A stretch of 64,000 bases of DNA from Gigantopelta aegis (GCF_016097555.1 NC_054708.1:4860293-4924292); one strand, 5' to 3'. Shown: positions 49,961 to 61,675, numbered from the stretch's first letter. Made by a program: numbers and translations. The notes: a model not told the origin generated them from the sequence alone.

Positions 49961-49964
49961 TTAA

Positions 49965-51641
49965 ATATCGACCAATTACACTTCGCCTTTTATAACGTTA
50001 TTTGGGAGCATACAAATTCTAAAAATATCGGTCGAAACTATTTATGCAATAGGCGAACTTGTTGGTCTATTTCAACATTGAAAAAACAGAGGGAAAAGTG
50101 CAGTAATAAATTCTGGATTGTATACTAGTATAAAAAGATTTTATGGCTATACCATCACGGGTTTTTTTTCGTCTTGAAACTAATTTTATTTAACATTTTA
50201 TATTGAAATTAGTTTCCGGCATACTTCGTAATTCACCCGAATCATTTCGTATACCCTCGGCATAATCCCGAATGTTTTCAAATTCTTTTCAAATCACTGG
50301 CATGATTTTGCAAGTAAGGTTTTGATTGGTCGAATGAAAGGTCAACTGGACTTGAGATCCAACTGGCTGCTGTTAGATTCACATGTAATAGTGGAGCTCA
50401 TTTTAATTAGATTGCTTGCATACCAGCTTGGATAGCAGTGGAATACGGTTTGCAATAAAACCAACATACCAATCCCTTCTGTCTGAGCAAGGGAAGTATT
50501 TAAATGTGAGGTAAACTGTGATAACTCATGCATAGTCCCACAAATACTTGATATATTTAGTGTGGTTTGTGATTGTCCGTCCCTTTACCAATTTCTCGTA
50601 CAGTTAACTCGTGATGCTGTGGAAGTGAATGTAATATTATAACAAGTGTATAACCAAACGTCTCGCCAGTTGTTTTCATCTATAACGCATTTGTGTTAAA
50701 ACAAGTTATTGAATTGCTGTCAGGACTGGATTCAGGAAATATGGGGTTGGGATGCGTGGTTGGCTAAGGGAAAAGGGGACATTACCAACTCGTGAAAAAG
50801 GCAATCCATTGATTAAAAGACAGATCTTTTTTTAATTATCATTTAAAAATATATTTAGGGGGATGGGTCCCCTGGTTCTTCCCCCAGGATCCCCTTCTTA
50901 TGTGGTACACACCACAATGCTTAAAATTTGACAGAAGGAGGTCCTAGTTTAATTATAGTTACATTTTGATTATTTTGTCCAATATTAAATCTCTTCAAAG
51001 TTTATTACAACGATTCAATCTACACGCATATCAGACAATATATTATTGCAAGTGCATTGTGTAATATATTGTATTTTAATAACCTGAATTTGAAATAATT
51101 GTTACATATGCAATTAGTATATTATGTTGGAGTACATATTTTACAAGATAATGAATTAGGGGCGATTCGTTTTGTTTTGTTTTTCTTTGGTTGCGAGGGT
51201 GGTGGCTCGAGTAAATACCACAACACGATGTCACATCTTTTATGATATTCTCTATATTATATAGCTATACACATTAATTATGACTTCAGCAGCAGATGGT
51301 TGTATAGTTTGGCAAATACAATATTTTAACTTTCTGCATTGTATCTGTCTAATCACAGCGAATGTATATCGAAGTCATACCGTCAACGGTTGTGGATATT
51401 GTTTTACACATTTGAATATACGAATTATATTATTATATTTCTTGTACGACGGATTGATGGTACTCCTATTTGACATCGATCCTGCGACACATCACACCTC
51501 AGACGAATGTTCTACCGGATGAGCCAAGTCTCGCCCCGAAGCACATTGAAATAAAACCGCCAAGGTCATTGATAATCATTTTACTTTTCGTTGCGCTTTT
51601 CCTCAGTCCTTTTTACGTTTTGACACGGTCAGTACTAACGG
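49965..51641. other. Intergenic, mostly unannotated
   Basis: 51475-51540 holds a minus-strand tRNA-like SINE head (ATCGATCCTGCGACACATCA, AGCCAAGTCTCGCCCCGAAG). The rest shows no gene, RNA or repeat that I recognise. Confidence 0.45.
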
Positions 51642-52085
51642 ATGACTATTAACTAGAACTACTGCATATAATTTCCTATAGGACTATTAATTAACTGTAA
51701 CTATTGCATATATTTTCTCACAAGTATTGAGTAGCAGATATGACTATTAACTAGAACTATTGCATATATTTTCTGAAAAATATTGAGTAGCAGATATGAC
51801 TATTAACTAGAACTATTGCATATATTTTCTCAAAAGCATTGAGTAGCAGATATGACTATTAACTAGAACTATTGCATATATTTTCTCAAAAGCATTGAGT
51901 AGCAGATATGACTATTAACTCCAACTATTACATATATTTTCTCAAAAGTATTGAGTAGTAGACATGACTATGAACTCGAACTAGTGGATACAATTTCTTA
52001 AAGGTACTGGATATCAGGGCTATGAATTCTATTGTATTTATTTTCTTAAAGATATTTGTGATAAAATATGACTATTAACTCTATT
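51642..52085. repeat. 56-bp minisatellite, about 7-8 units
   Basis: Unit GACTATTAACTAGAACTATT, GCATATATTTTCTCAAAA, GAGTAGCAGATAT, decaying to the right. Confidence 0.92.
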
Positions 52086-52388
52086 GTATTTTCTTAAAGA
52101 CACTATTTCTTGCTTTTATCGTATTGCACTTTTAATTCCATTGTTTCCAGTACCGTTCATTATGAAATATATACTGAACACATTTACTACCCAGTGTATT
52201 TTTACACAATGTATTACAGGTGTGGTTATAAACATATTGAATATGACATTACATGATGAAAGTATTTTGAATAAAAATTTAATATTTATATGCATTATTT
52301 TGTATTATATATGATGAAAACCTTTGCAATTAAAATAAATGTTTTTACCAACTATTTTGGGTATTCTTATTTTGTCTGTAATATTGTT

Positions 52389-52431
52389 GGACGGGACCCA
52401 GCACAGTCGTAAAGTGTTCGCCTGATGCAGC
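52389..52431 (+). mobile_element. SINE head fragment
   Basis: GGACGGGACCCAGCACAGTC-GTAAAGTGTTCGCCTGATGC, cut off by a TA run. Confidence 0.55.
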
Positions 52432-52760
52432 ATATATATATATATTCAGTAACCGTTATTAGTGATATGACTGAATCTTCATAGAGGTACACATTAGCTT
52501 GTATATGTTGTATATACAACAAAATGAGACTGTAGACTAAGTCGGCTGAAAAAAATATCATAGCTGTGGTGTCCACGAGAACGTGCTTGAACCTTAATTG
52601 GATATAAATACGAAAATAAAATGACACGACCGATACCGATAGACATGCTCATTACGATACCACCACACCATTCCTGTTGTTATCACATTATGGGTAATCT
52701 TAAAGGGACTTCTTTATTTAAATAATTTGCACAATATTGGTCAGATCCTTAAAAACAAGT

Positions 52761-52985
52761 GTTTGTTTCGCTTAATAACACCACTAGAGCACATTGATTT
52801 ATTAATCAATGGTTACTGGATACAAAACATTTGCTAATTTTAACATATTGTTTCGGAGAGGAAACCTGCTAGATTTTTCTATTAGTAGCAAGGAATCTTT
52901 TATATACACCATCTTGCAGACATGGCCATGACCTTTGATTATATACAAGTGGCATACCTCCTGTAGACGGACAGGGAACCCTATA
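52761..52985 (-). mobile_element. SINE copy, minus, head lost
   Basis: GTTTGTTTCGCTTAATAACA, CCACTAGAGCACATTGATTT, GGAATCTTTTATATACACCA. Confidence 0.75.
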
Positions 52986-54878
52986 TTTGATTCATGGCTG
53001 CATACACTCAGAAATATGATACTAAATATGCTGAGGACAGATTCGTAATCATCCATTTTGTATTGTCTAGGTGTATTACCGGTTAGTAGACTGACACACA
53101 TTATCTTTGTCAGTCTTTTCGGAAAACAAGACCCTCGTTCTCAGGGCGTAAATCATTTAAACTAGCCTGATTTAGGAAAGAGGTGTTAATTGAAAAAATA
53201 TAACTTACAATATACAAATACATTTTCAAATGTTTGTTGTTTTTCTACAGCAGGCTAATATGTTAACTGTAGCGTTTAAATAGTGCCTTGATTTGACATT
53301 GATAATATTTCAAGTGGAACGTTGATGTACTTACCTTAAAATCCTCTACTGGCCTATTCTGAAGTTGATATCTATGTACAATGTAGGTGGAGACGTTAAT
53401 AACATGGCTTTACACCCTCCATTAACCTATGCTGAATATGATAATGTTGTACGCAGCAAAGTTGGTTGTCTTAAAGACTGGTAGACTGCTGGTTCGGATC
53501 ACAACATCAGTCAAACATAAATGCACTGATCATTTGGAAGAGCACAGAATTGACTCTTTTTTTTCTTTTTTTTAAACTGAGCGTAGGATTTCCTTTAAAT
53601 TCTCACTGACACGTACTGACGTATCATGCATTTCAAAGAGTGGTCCAATATATTAAGAAAAATATTTTATTTTATTCAAAATCAAAATTCAACACAATCA
53701 CTTTAAAATAATGTACGTTTGTGTGGTGCACACTGATATGATATGAAGTACATATACATTTCAAATAGCACGATCTGCTGCTTAGACTCACACAATCAGG
53801 CGCGTGTGCAGTGGGGAGGGCTTCTAGGGTCGGATGGTTTTTCAGGGGAGCATGACCCGACCTCAACCCCCTTTAAACTTCCCTCGACACAGTATAGACC
53901 CAGCCTGTTAAACGTCCTGCATACTAATAGTGATTTGATGAACACGCGAACACAATATGAATATTACGCTGTGTATAAAATATTTAATAACATGTACGAT
54001 ATATTTCCAAATGAATGTGTAGTATACACTGTTAAATCCATATCAAATGAATCGGCAATAGCACAACCATCGTTCACATGAAAACTAGTACACCATGATG
54101 AAAGATTGGATGAAAGACTGGGGTATTACAATCATATATATTCACAACATTTGATTAAAATATTTCTTTATTAATGAAAAAACCCAGTCACGGTTAGGAA
54201 TGCATTTAGAATACTGTTTTGAGTGTGACCAAATTATGCAATCATCTGTCAATCATTCTGTCACTTTACTATTCACCTTTGTTGTAGAATTAGGTGCAAA
54301 ACCTCCTATAAGACGAAGTAAATGTTAACATGTGGAGCAAGTTTATGACGATGGGTTAGTAGCAAAATAAATTAATTATTTACACTGATATTACTTTGAA
54401 CATTTAACCCAAATTGCCGCACAATTTATGTCCGTTATTATACAATTAATTAAACATATTTCAATGTACAAACTGTAGCTTCAAAAATTACTTCAAGCCT
54501 AGATTTTTAAGATATTGCAAGAACAAAGGTTCAACAAAATAAATTCCTAACCACTGACTTGTAAAAACTATTGTATAGATACTTTGGCAAAACACAATCA
54601 CTTTTCAACACATGCTCACATTGTTGTTTGACAGATTATGCCATCATCAGGGGTCCATTCATAGAAGCACAGATACACTGTGTCTCTCGGTCATCAAGTC
54701 AGGTAGATGTCAGGGGCGGTTCCTGGAAATATTTTTTGGGATAAGAAAAAGGGCACATTGACAAACTCGTAAAAAGGGCAGCCCAATGACTTTTTCCCAG
54801 ACAAAAGATAGGAACTTGACTATATTTAGGGAGGGGTGAGTTCCTTGGTACCCCCTGGATCCACCCCTGGGTATGGAG
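52986..54878. other. Intergenic, 3' side of TspanC8-B
   Basis: No gene recognised. A minus-strand AATAAA (plus TTTATT at 54171) lies about 700 bp beyond the TspanC8-B stop and is a possible poly(A) signal. Confidence 0.4.
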
Positions 54879-55007
54879 TTAGTATCGCTCTGTGTTCTGG
54901 TCTCGTTGTCGCTCCTGCCTCAGCTGCCGCTCCTCATTGAGTCGCTGTTTGTGCAGCTGAACCTTCACCGAGTCGATCATGTTCCTGGCCATGCAGATGA
55001 AGATCAC
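54879..55007 (-). CDS. TspanC8-B exon 7 (terminal)
   Basis: 42 codons plus TAA: VIFICMARNMIDSVKVQLHK, QRLNEERQLRQERQRDQNTE, RY. It holds the end of TM4 and a long charged tail rich in Arg, Gln and Glu, probably helical. Acceptor TTTACAG. A minus-strand SINE tail fragment lies about 40-60 bp upstream of the acceptor. Confidence 0.9.
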   Translation of the reverse strand: MIFICMARNMIDSVKVQLHKQRLNEERQLRQERQRDQNTERY

Positions 55008-55042
55008 CTGTAAACAACCACCGCAAACTGAACTTCAAACAC

Positions 55043-55215
55043 AAACTTTGTTTTCTTTAACGACACCACTAATTCTGAAACAAATATAGCTAAGCGGGTT
55101 TGCTATAGAAGAATACGAGTCAAAATTACCACATGTTTGACATCCAATAGATGATTATTAATTAATATATCAATGTGCTCCAGTTGTGTCGTTAAACGAA
55201 ACAAAAGTTTAATTT
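55043..55215. mobile_element. SINE tail pieces in opposite orientation
   Basis: 55043-55068 (TTTGTTTTCTTTAACGACAC) is a minus-strand tail. 55080-55215 is a plus-strand 3' half (GTTTGACATCCAATAGATGA, GTTGTGTCGTTAAACGAAAC). It lies in TspanC8-B intron 6, next to the exon 7 acceptor. Confidence 0.7.
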
Positions 55216-55446
55216 AAACTTTGAAGGGTTTACAGAGATGAGTAGTGGCGTGTCTCTGTGTGATTTTACTAGTATATTATTAGTAACCTATTTTCGTTCG
55301 CGTATAAAATTTAGGGCATCATTTACGCGGGTTATGCAATCAGAAATAGGGTAGATCAAACTGCCAGGCGTAACTCATGCATAGGTTTTTGGCAAGTGGT
55401 CCATTCTTAGAGGGCTGTGGAAAATTAGTTATAAACAGGTTACATG

Positions 55447-55637
55447 TTAGATATTTTTACCTGAACTACAAGTATTCCTATGAGAACACCCCCAATCATC
55501 ACACGGATTACATGCTAGAATATTATCTAAACCGTTCTTACCTGAGATACAAACATTTCTACGTGAATACCCCAATCATTAGCTATATAAACGGGTTACA
55601 TGCTAGGATACAGTATAGATATCTAAACAGATCTTAC
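55447..55637. repeat. Two extra copies of TspanC8-B exon 6 end plus donor
   Basis: Minus-strand copies at 55533-55585 (CTCAG|GTAAGA kept) and 55447-55503 (TTCAG|GTAAAA), each preceded by a version of GATTGGGGGTATTCTTATAG. Spacing is about 85-95 bp, with shared GGTTACATGCTAG linkers. Confidence 0.88.
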
Positions 55638-55766
55638 CTGAGGTATGAGTATTCCTATAAGAATACCCCCAATCATCAAGGAATGGGCGTTAATCCAGTC
55701 TCCTAGAGCTTTGAGGCAGCCTTTAGTGTATATCCGAGACACGTCCTGGGGCACGACGAAACCACC
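55638..55766 (-). CDS. TspanC8-B exon 6
   Basis: 43 codons, phase 0: GGFVVPQDVSRIYTKGCLKA, LGDWINAHSLMIGGILIGIL, IPQ. It holds the last loop cysteine (KGC) and half of TM4. Acceptor TTTTACAG, donor CAG|GTAAGA. Two further copies of the exon end plus donor lie downstream in the intron (55533-55585 and 55447-55503). Confidence 0.92.
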
Positions 55767-55868
55767 CTGTAAAACACGCCCAACACTGATGATGTTGTTA
55801 CTACATATAAATGAAATACACCTATATTTCATCAAAATAGTCAGGGGAAGTAACTCAGTAATAGGCAG

Positions 55869-56206
55869 GAAGGAAATGTTTTATTTAACGACGCACTCGA
55901 CAGATTTTATTTACGGTTATATGGCGTCAGACATATGGTTATGGACTACACACACACACACACACACACATATATAGAGGAAACCTGTTGTTGCCGCTTC
56001 GTGGGCTACTCTTTTCGATTAGCAGCAAGGGATTTTTTATATGTACCATCCCACAGACAGGATAACACATACCACGGCCTTTCATATACCAGTCGTAGTG
56101 CACTGACTGGAGCGAAAAATAGCCCAATGGGCTCACTGACGGGGATCGATCCTATAACGACCGTGCATCAAGCGAACGCTTTACCACTGGGCTACGTTCC
56201 GCCCCT
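55869..56206 (-). mobile_element. tRNA-SINE subfamily 2, full length, minus
   Basis: TTTATTTAACGACGCACTCG, ATGGCGTCAGACATATGGTT, CTTCGTGGGCTACTCTTTTC, GGGGATCGATCC, GCTTTACCACTGGGCTACGT, CCGCCCC. A (CA)n run interrupts it. Confidence 0.88.
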
Positions 56207-56599
56207 AACCCAGTAATAGAGTTCTCGCCTCAGATGTGATGGGTTAAGCAATCAACCCTCCGCCCCACCCACTTGGAAGATCTATTCGGTTGTGTCCTTT
56301 TTCTACGAGTATAACTTCGTTTTAATTCTGAACGACAAAACCGATATCCGCGATCATACTGCACAATGCAGAGTCGAATAGGTATTTGGCAAAACAGTGG
56401 TGGTTCCATGAATCTCTATGTAGGAATAGCCTCATGTATAGGAGGACAGCCACTCCAGAGGAGATCCTTTTCAGAACAATACGTCCTTTCTGATCCTTTC
56501 AAAAGAGGACTGCCAGACATGTTTACTAAATTTGTCTGTGCTGCTTATACCAAATTAAGGTTCAAGTACGCCGTCGGGGTCCTGCGTCCTGAAACATTT
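56207..56599. other. TspanC8-B intron 5, unassigned
   Basis: A plus-strand open stretch of 82 codons (56366-56614: MQSRIGIWQNSGGSMNLYVG..., LSDPFKRGLPDMFTKFVCAA) precedes the 43-bp array. I do not recognise it. It could be an exon or retrocopy fragment antisense to TspanC8-B. Confidence 0.3.
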
Positions 56600-56815
56600 T
56601 TACTGATACTCTAAGGACGATGTAAGTACATATGAATTTTTTTTACTGATACTCTAAGGACGATGTAAGTACATATGAAACATTTTTACTGATACTCTAA
56701 GGACGATGTAAGTACATATGAAACATGTTTACTGATACTCTAAGGACGATGTAAGTACATATGAAATATGTTTACTGATACTCTAAGGACGATGTAAGTA
56801 CATATGAAATATGTT
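56600..56815. repeat. 43-bp array carrying GTAAGT, 5 units
   Basis: Unit TTTTACTGATACTCTAAGGA, CGATGTAAGTACATATGAAA. Each unit holds a consensus-like plus-strand donor GAT|GTAAGT. Confidence 0.92.
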
Positions 56816-57578
56816 CTGCTACAAATTTGAAAGAGTAGCCTCTGTTTGATTTCTGGTCCATCACTAAGTATTTTTGCGTGAAAACCAAACCGATGAATTG
56901 GCATGTTACTCTGTAAAGATTAACGTTAAATGTGGGCTTTTTAAAATTTCAATGTAAATAATAATAAAAAAGTTTCTTTACTAATGTTCATCAAATTGTT
57001 GTTGGTGTTTGTCTTCTTTGTTTTGTTGTTGTTGTTGCTTTTTTTTTGTGGGTTTATTAACTGAACAGCCAATGTGAAGTACCGGCAATTTTGTCTATAA
57101 TCGCTATGTAGGCATACGGCATTATCAATTACTGTAGGTGAAACTGCACACCTTGGCTGTTCAAGAATGTTGTCTTCACCCCGTATATTATAAATGAACT
57201 TCAATCTATATAATTTGATGCTCATTTATAAAGAAACTGCATTGCCATATATTACTTTTGCCATGAATGGTATGGATTTAAAACTTAATTTTATAGTATG
57301 TAGTTATATGCCAATTCATCGGTTCCCTTTTGCCACAAACGGACTGTACTACAAACTTCAAATTTACATCTTTGACTCCTAATAGCCAGTTATTAAAGAA
57401 ATATGTTTTTAGATATCAAATTCTACATCATTCTGAATATTTATTTTGTGAGACAGTTTATGTAATGATTTATGTATTAGGTGAATACATAATGCAATCC
57501 CGAATATTGACGATGGTCGTATCACCCGGTATAATACATTTACAAATAAACATTTAACTGCTGAAAGCCAGTCATTAA

Positions 57579-57957
57579 AGGGACATTCCTGAATTTGCTG
57601 CAATATTTAAGATGTTATCGACTAACAGAGATTTTTAACGATTGTAATTACTTTTTTTTTCTGCATAAAATATTAGTGGCTATATATTAAACGTGTTTCT
57701 GGTCGTTCTAATATTTGTACTAGGTTAAATTTCATTTTATTTCCTAAAAAAGAAAAACATATTTTCGTACGTACGAAATTATTTTAAGACAAACTCCAGT
57801 TTGGGCTTGTTACATATATTAAGACGACCAGAAACACGTGGAATATACAGACACTGATATTTTGAACAAGAAAATATATTTAATATAGAAGTTTAATCGT
57901 AGAAATATTTTATTAGTCGGAAACATCTTACAATGCAACAAACTCAGGAATGTCCCT
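57579..57957. mobile_element. TTAA-flanked palindromic MITE, 379 bp
   Basis: Begins AGGGACATTCCTGAATTTGC and ends CAAACTCAGGAATGTCCCT, flanked by TTAA (57575-57578 and 57958-57961). The internal halves are also inverted (CGTGTTTCTGGTCGT .. ACGACCAGAAACACG). Confidence 0.88.
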
Positions 57958-58082
57958 TTAAAGAAGCATTATCAAACTCTACATCATTCTCCAGATTTAT
58001 TTTCTGAGGCATAAATTATGTAATGACATGGTATTATTGGGTGATCTAACACAGTTGATATTGTCGATGTTGAGTAGTCTGT

Positions 58083-58320
58083 AATGCTGAACATTAACAC
58101 TGATCGAATCACACTGTGACTGTCTAATACATTAACACTGATCGAATCACACTGTGACTGTCTAATACATTGACACTGATCGAATCACACTGTGACTGTC
58201 TAATATATTAACACTGATCGAATCACACTGTGACTGTCTAATACATTAACACAGATCGAATCACACTGTGACTGTCTAATACATTAACACTGATCGAATC
58301 ACACTGTGACTGTCTAATAC
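58083..58320. repeat. 38-bp array starting at TspanC8-B exon 5 donor, 6 units
   Basis: Unit ACATTAACACTGATCGAATC, ACACTGTGACTGTCTAAT. Read on the minus strand, the first unit begins four bases after the exon 5 splice site (AAG|GTAC-GTATTAGACAG). Confidence 0.93.
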
Positions 58321-58324
58321 GTAC

Positions 58325-58375
58325 CTTATCAATTTTGTTTATATGCGCTCCACATAGTATATTTGTCGTGTCACC
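58325..58375 (-). CDS. TspanC8-B exon 5 (51 nt)
   Basis: 17 codons, phase 0: GDTTNILCGAHINKIDK. Acceptor TTTTGTAG, donor AAG|GTACGT. Same length and ILCGA core as exon 5 of TspanC8-A. A 38-bp array starts four bases into the following intron. Confidence 0.9.
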
Positions 58376-59554
58376 CTACAAAACAACAAGACACACATCG
58401 ATAGAACGAAACATCTCGTAATTGAACATTTGTAACTAAGAACTGTATACACGGCAGCTATGCTCTAACCGTTGGTGTATGAGAAGGATATCTGAGCATT
58501 TCTCACTGTGATAAATGTCGGTTTTGTTGGTGTTGGGCTTTTCCCATTCTTTTCTGCAATATTCTTGTGATATGTTGTATTTTGAGGAGTGAGGTTATTG
58601 ACTGGAGTGAGTTAAATGTTTGTTGCTATATATTGTGGTTTTTGTTTTTGTTTTTGTTGTTGTTGTTGTTTTTTGTTGGGTTTTTTTTTTTTGGGGGGGG
58701 GGGGGGGGGGTGTTGGGGGTGTTTTTGTTTTGTTTATGGTTTTGGGGTTGTTGTTTTTTTCTCATTAACAAAATATACTTAGAAAATAATGTGTGCGATT
58801 ACTATATATAACATAAAAAAATAATGTGTGCAGGAATTTATGTACATACATTTGTGTCTAGACTGTGGCGAGCGCAGTTTCTTGGGAGCGTCGAGCCATA
58901 CCCCCATCGAAAATAAACCGTATTTAAAAAAAAAAATGCTTTGAGCAGGGGGAGGTTCGACCCCGAAGTAGACGCGCCTAGACATTCCCCCATCCACCTA
59001 CCTCCTACATAATAACACATAAAAATAAATGAAAAACACCCAAAAGTCAATGTATTGTATCGTCTATTTTAACGAGATGTATAATTATTATTATTTTTTT
59101 TTTTTTTTTGCATGAGCGGGAGTGCCATACGGAATTTATGATACGAGTTTGAAACTTGTTTTATTTTCCGAGCAAACGCGAGTGGTATAAAACAATTCCC
59201 AAACGGGTTTCATGAATTTCGTGTGACACTTTATGTTATACTATGTTTACTATCCACAAAGTGATTAATAAGAAACGTAAAATATCATTATAATCGCTTC
59301 ACAGTCAATGTTAATAACATTCAACGATGTCATTAACAATGTCGCGGAATTATTTCAATATCACAATCTGCGACTGTCGCAAGCTTGCATTTGCTATTGC
59401 TACTCACGACTTCAGAAGAGTTCCACAATAATTTTTAAAATATTGTTATGACGCATGTCATAAAGATAGCATGGAAAAATAGGATATGTATGTACCCGTT
59501 TATTGCAGACCATTTTCTTTATCCATATGTTTATCCAAGGGCTTTATAGCATAC
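58376..59554. other. TspanC8-B intron 4, spacer
   Basis: Long G and T runs at 58630-58760 create false open frames. 59495-59560 is an older copy of the exon 4 donor region (CCATTTTCTTTATCCATATG, TTTATCCAAGGGCTTTAT). Confidence 0.55.
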
Positions 59555-59790
59555 GAAAATACGATCTGTATGTAACGGGCTTTATTCTGCATACGAAAAT
59601 ACGATATGTATGTAACCGGCTTTATTCGGCATATGAAAATACGATCTGTATGTAACCGGCTTTATTCGGAAAACGAAAATACGATCTGTATGTAATCGGC
59701 TTTATTCGGCATACGAAAATACGATCTGTATGTAACCGGCTTTATTCGGCATACGAAAATACGATCTGTATGTAACCGTTTACTGGAGAC
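59555..59790. repeat. 40-bp array built on TspanC8-B exon 4 end, 6 units
   Basis: Unit (minus) GTTACATACAGATCGTATTT, TCGTATGCCGAATAAAGCCG. GCCGAATAAAGCC is the last 13 nt of exon 4 (R-I-K-P), and the following GTTAC takes the place of the GTGAG donor. Confidence 0.92.
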
Positions 59791-59819
59791 CATTTTTCTT
59801 TATTCATATGTTTACTCAC

Positions 59820-59954
59820 GGGCTTTATTCGGCAGCAGGATGGCGGGACGGAACAGCGCTCCGGGCTCGGGTTCGAGGCCGTGCAGTTGAAGTAGACGTT
59901 ATTATTCCAGTCCTTGTAGCCTTCGTTGTCGTTAGAAAGACCACAGCACTCCAT
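59820..59954 (-). CDS. TspanC8-B exon 4 (CCG motif)
   Basis: 45 codons, phase 0: [45 protein letters not shown]. Six loop cysteines and an NCT glycosylation sequon. Acceptor TAACACAG, donor CCC|GTGAGT. The internal methionine is not a start because the exon joins QTS in frame. The exon's 3' end (GCCGAATAAAGCC) is the core of the 40-bp array downstream at 59555-59790. Confidence 0.92.
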
Positions 59955-60159
59955 CTGTGTTAGTTACAATCAGATATGAATAAAACGTTCATTTGCATTC
60001 CCGTCTTCTATACATCAACCATTGTTTGCTCATTCCATCCATCCATCCATCAACCCAAAACCAAACTACGCACCCATATATTCTTCCATCCGTCAATCCG
60101 TTCATTCATTCATCTATCCATCCATATAAACAGGGCAAGGACAGTCTTAGAGAACGGAC

Positions 60160-60262
60160 AGGTCGTAGCCTAGTGGTAAAGCGCTCGCTTGATGCGCGAC
60201 CGATGATTAATGAACCAATGTGCTCTATTGGTGTCGTTAAACAAAACAAACTTTCAACTTTG
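60160..60262 (+). mobile_element. ~100-bp internally deleted SINE
   Basis: Head GTCGTAGCCTAGTGGTAAAG, CGCTCGCTTGATGCGCGACC joined directly to the tail GATGATTAATGAACCAATGT, GCTCTATTGGTGTCGTTAAA, CAAAACAAACTTTCAACTTT. Box B and the body are missing. Confidence 0.85.
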
Positions 60263-60850
60263 TCTGAGAGAACATTCGACCAAGTGCCCAAATTCAACTA
60301 AAATCGCCCACCGTTTCATCCAACAACTCATTTTACTTTAGTTCAAATTACCGATAAACACTGCAGGTAAAACAAAACCCACAAAAAACAAAACAAAACA
60401 ACAACAAAACAGAAACATACTCTTTCTCATCGTTAAAATTATAGGACAGAGCTACTATCCCATGACGACAGCTATGATATACTCCAATCTTCCATGCGCT
60501 ATTACGTAATTATGCTTAACAAAGGTAACTAACACTATTGTTATACCTGTGGTCATCAAGACAACAGTTTCAGACTGATATGCTGTCATTAAAACCCGCC
60601 TTATGAAACGTATCTTGTCAATTGTTATTTTACATGATACTATGAAACAAAAACGGTAAATATGGTAGTACAGTTTATGATAAAATGGTCAACTCAAAAG
60701 TCATCTTTTCAGTCACTGATGTCTGTGCGAATTTCAACCTAGGAGAACTCCACAATCCTCGTCCCAGATCAAATTTCCACCACCTCAGGGATATATTTTT
60801 CAATTTCACGTGGATATAATTAATTTTTAAATCTTACTGTTCGTACTTAC
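60263..60850. other. TspanC8-B intron 3, unannotated
   Basis: No exon, repeat or RNA recognised. Confidence 0.5.
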
Positions 60851-61039
60851 ACTAGTTTGAAAGTTGTCTATAAGATTCTGCATGTCAGGATCATCTCTGT
60901 ATTTCAAGATGGCGTCCCGGAACGTCTCTTCCGGAAATAGATGGAGCTTTTGTCGTACATCCGGAACGTAGTAGAAGATAAAGACAAGGATGGCGAGAAC
61001 TACTTCTCCTAGCAGGAAGATCGCCGTGAAGTAGTAATA
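60851..61039 (-). CDS. TspanC8-B exon 3
   Basis: 63 codons, phase 0: YYYFTAIFLLGEVVLAILVF, IFYYVPDVRQKLHLFPEETF, RDAILKYRDDPDMQNLIDNF, QTS. It holds TM3 and the start of the large loop. Acceptor AATTGTAG, donor AGT|GTAAGT. YYVPDVR and the loop pattern match exon 3 of TspanC8-A. Confidence 0.93.
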
Positions 61040-61675
61040 CTACAATTAGACACAGTTAAGACCTGAAGTTAAAGTGACAAACCCTTGTTTTTAAACGCTA
61101 CGACGTATTTCTCACTTTTGAAAGCCGTTTCTGATAATTTAAATTAGAAATACTTACATTTTATTATTTAGAATATTCATTTTCGTACACCTGATGTGGT
61201 TCTGGTCATCCAGGGTTTGGTAATACCTCAAAATGCAGTTTTCATAATTCATAAAACGTACGTTTAACTGAGAAACAATGGTTATCGAGATAAGCTCTAG
61301 TTACTTTTAGACGATATTTCCGCGTTTAAACGTCACAGACTTTAACTTCTCTCTGTTATAACCTTATTCAGATTGGTTGCATTTTTGAATATCAGCTAAA
61401 CGTGGTGTACATTTTCTTGGGCTGAAACTAGGGTCTGCGTCTTTAAAACCTAGCTACAACGGCCAGATGAAGAGGTTTAAGGCCACTACACCGACTTCTC
61501 TTTCACGAACGACTAACAACTAATCAATAACATCTGCCCTGAACAGACAGCCCAGATAGCTGTGATGTGTGCACGGGACAGCATGCTTGAACCTTAATTG
61601 TATAGTAGCACGAAAATAAATTGAAATAATGAATTAATGAAAAGCTACAATCTTGAGTAAAAGATGATCCAGATA

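Noticed and set aside
58567-58811. Frames rich in F, V and G
   Set aside because: Produced by T- and G-runs in an intron.
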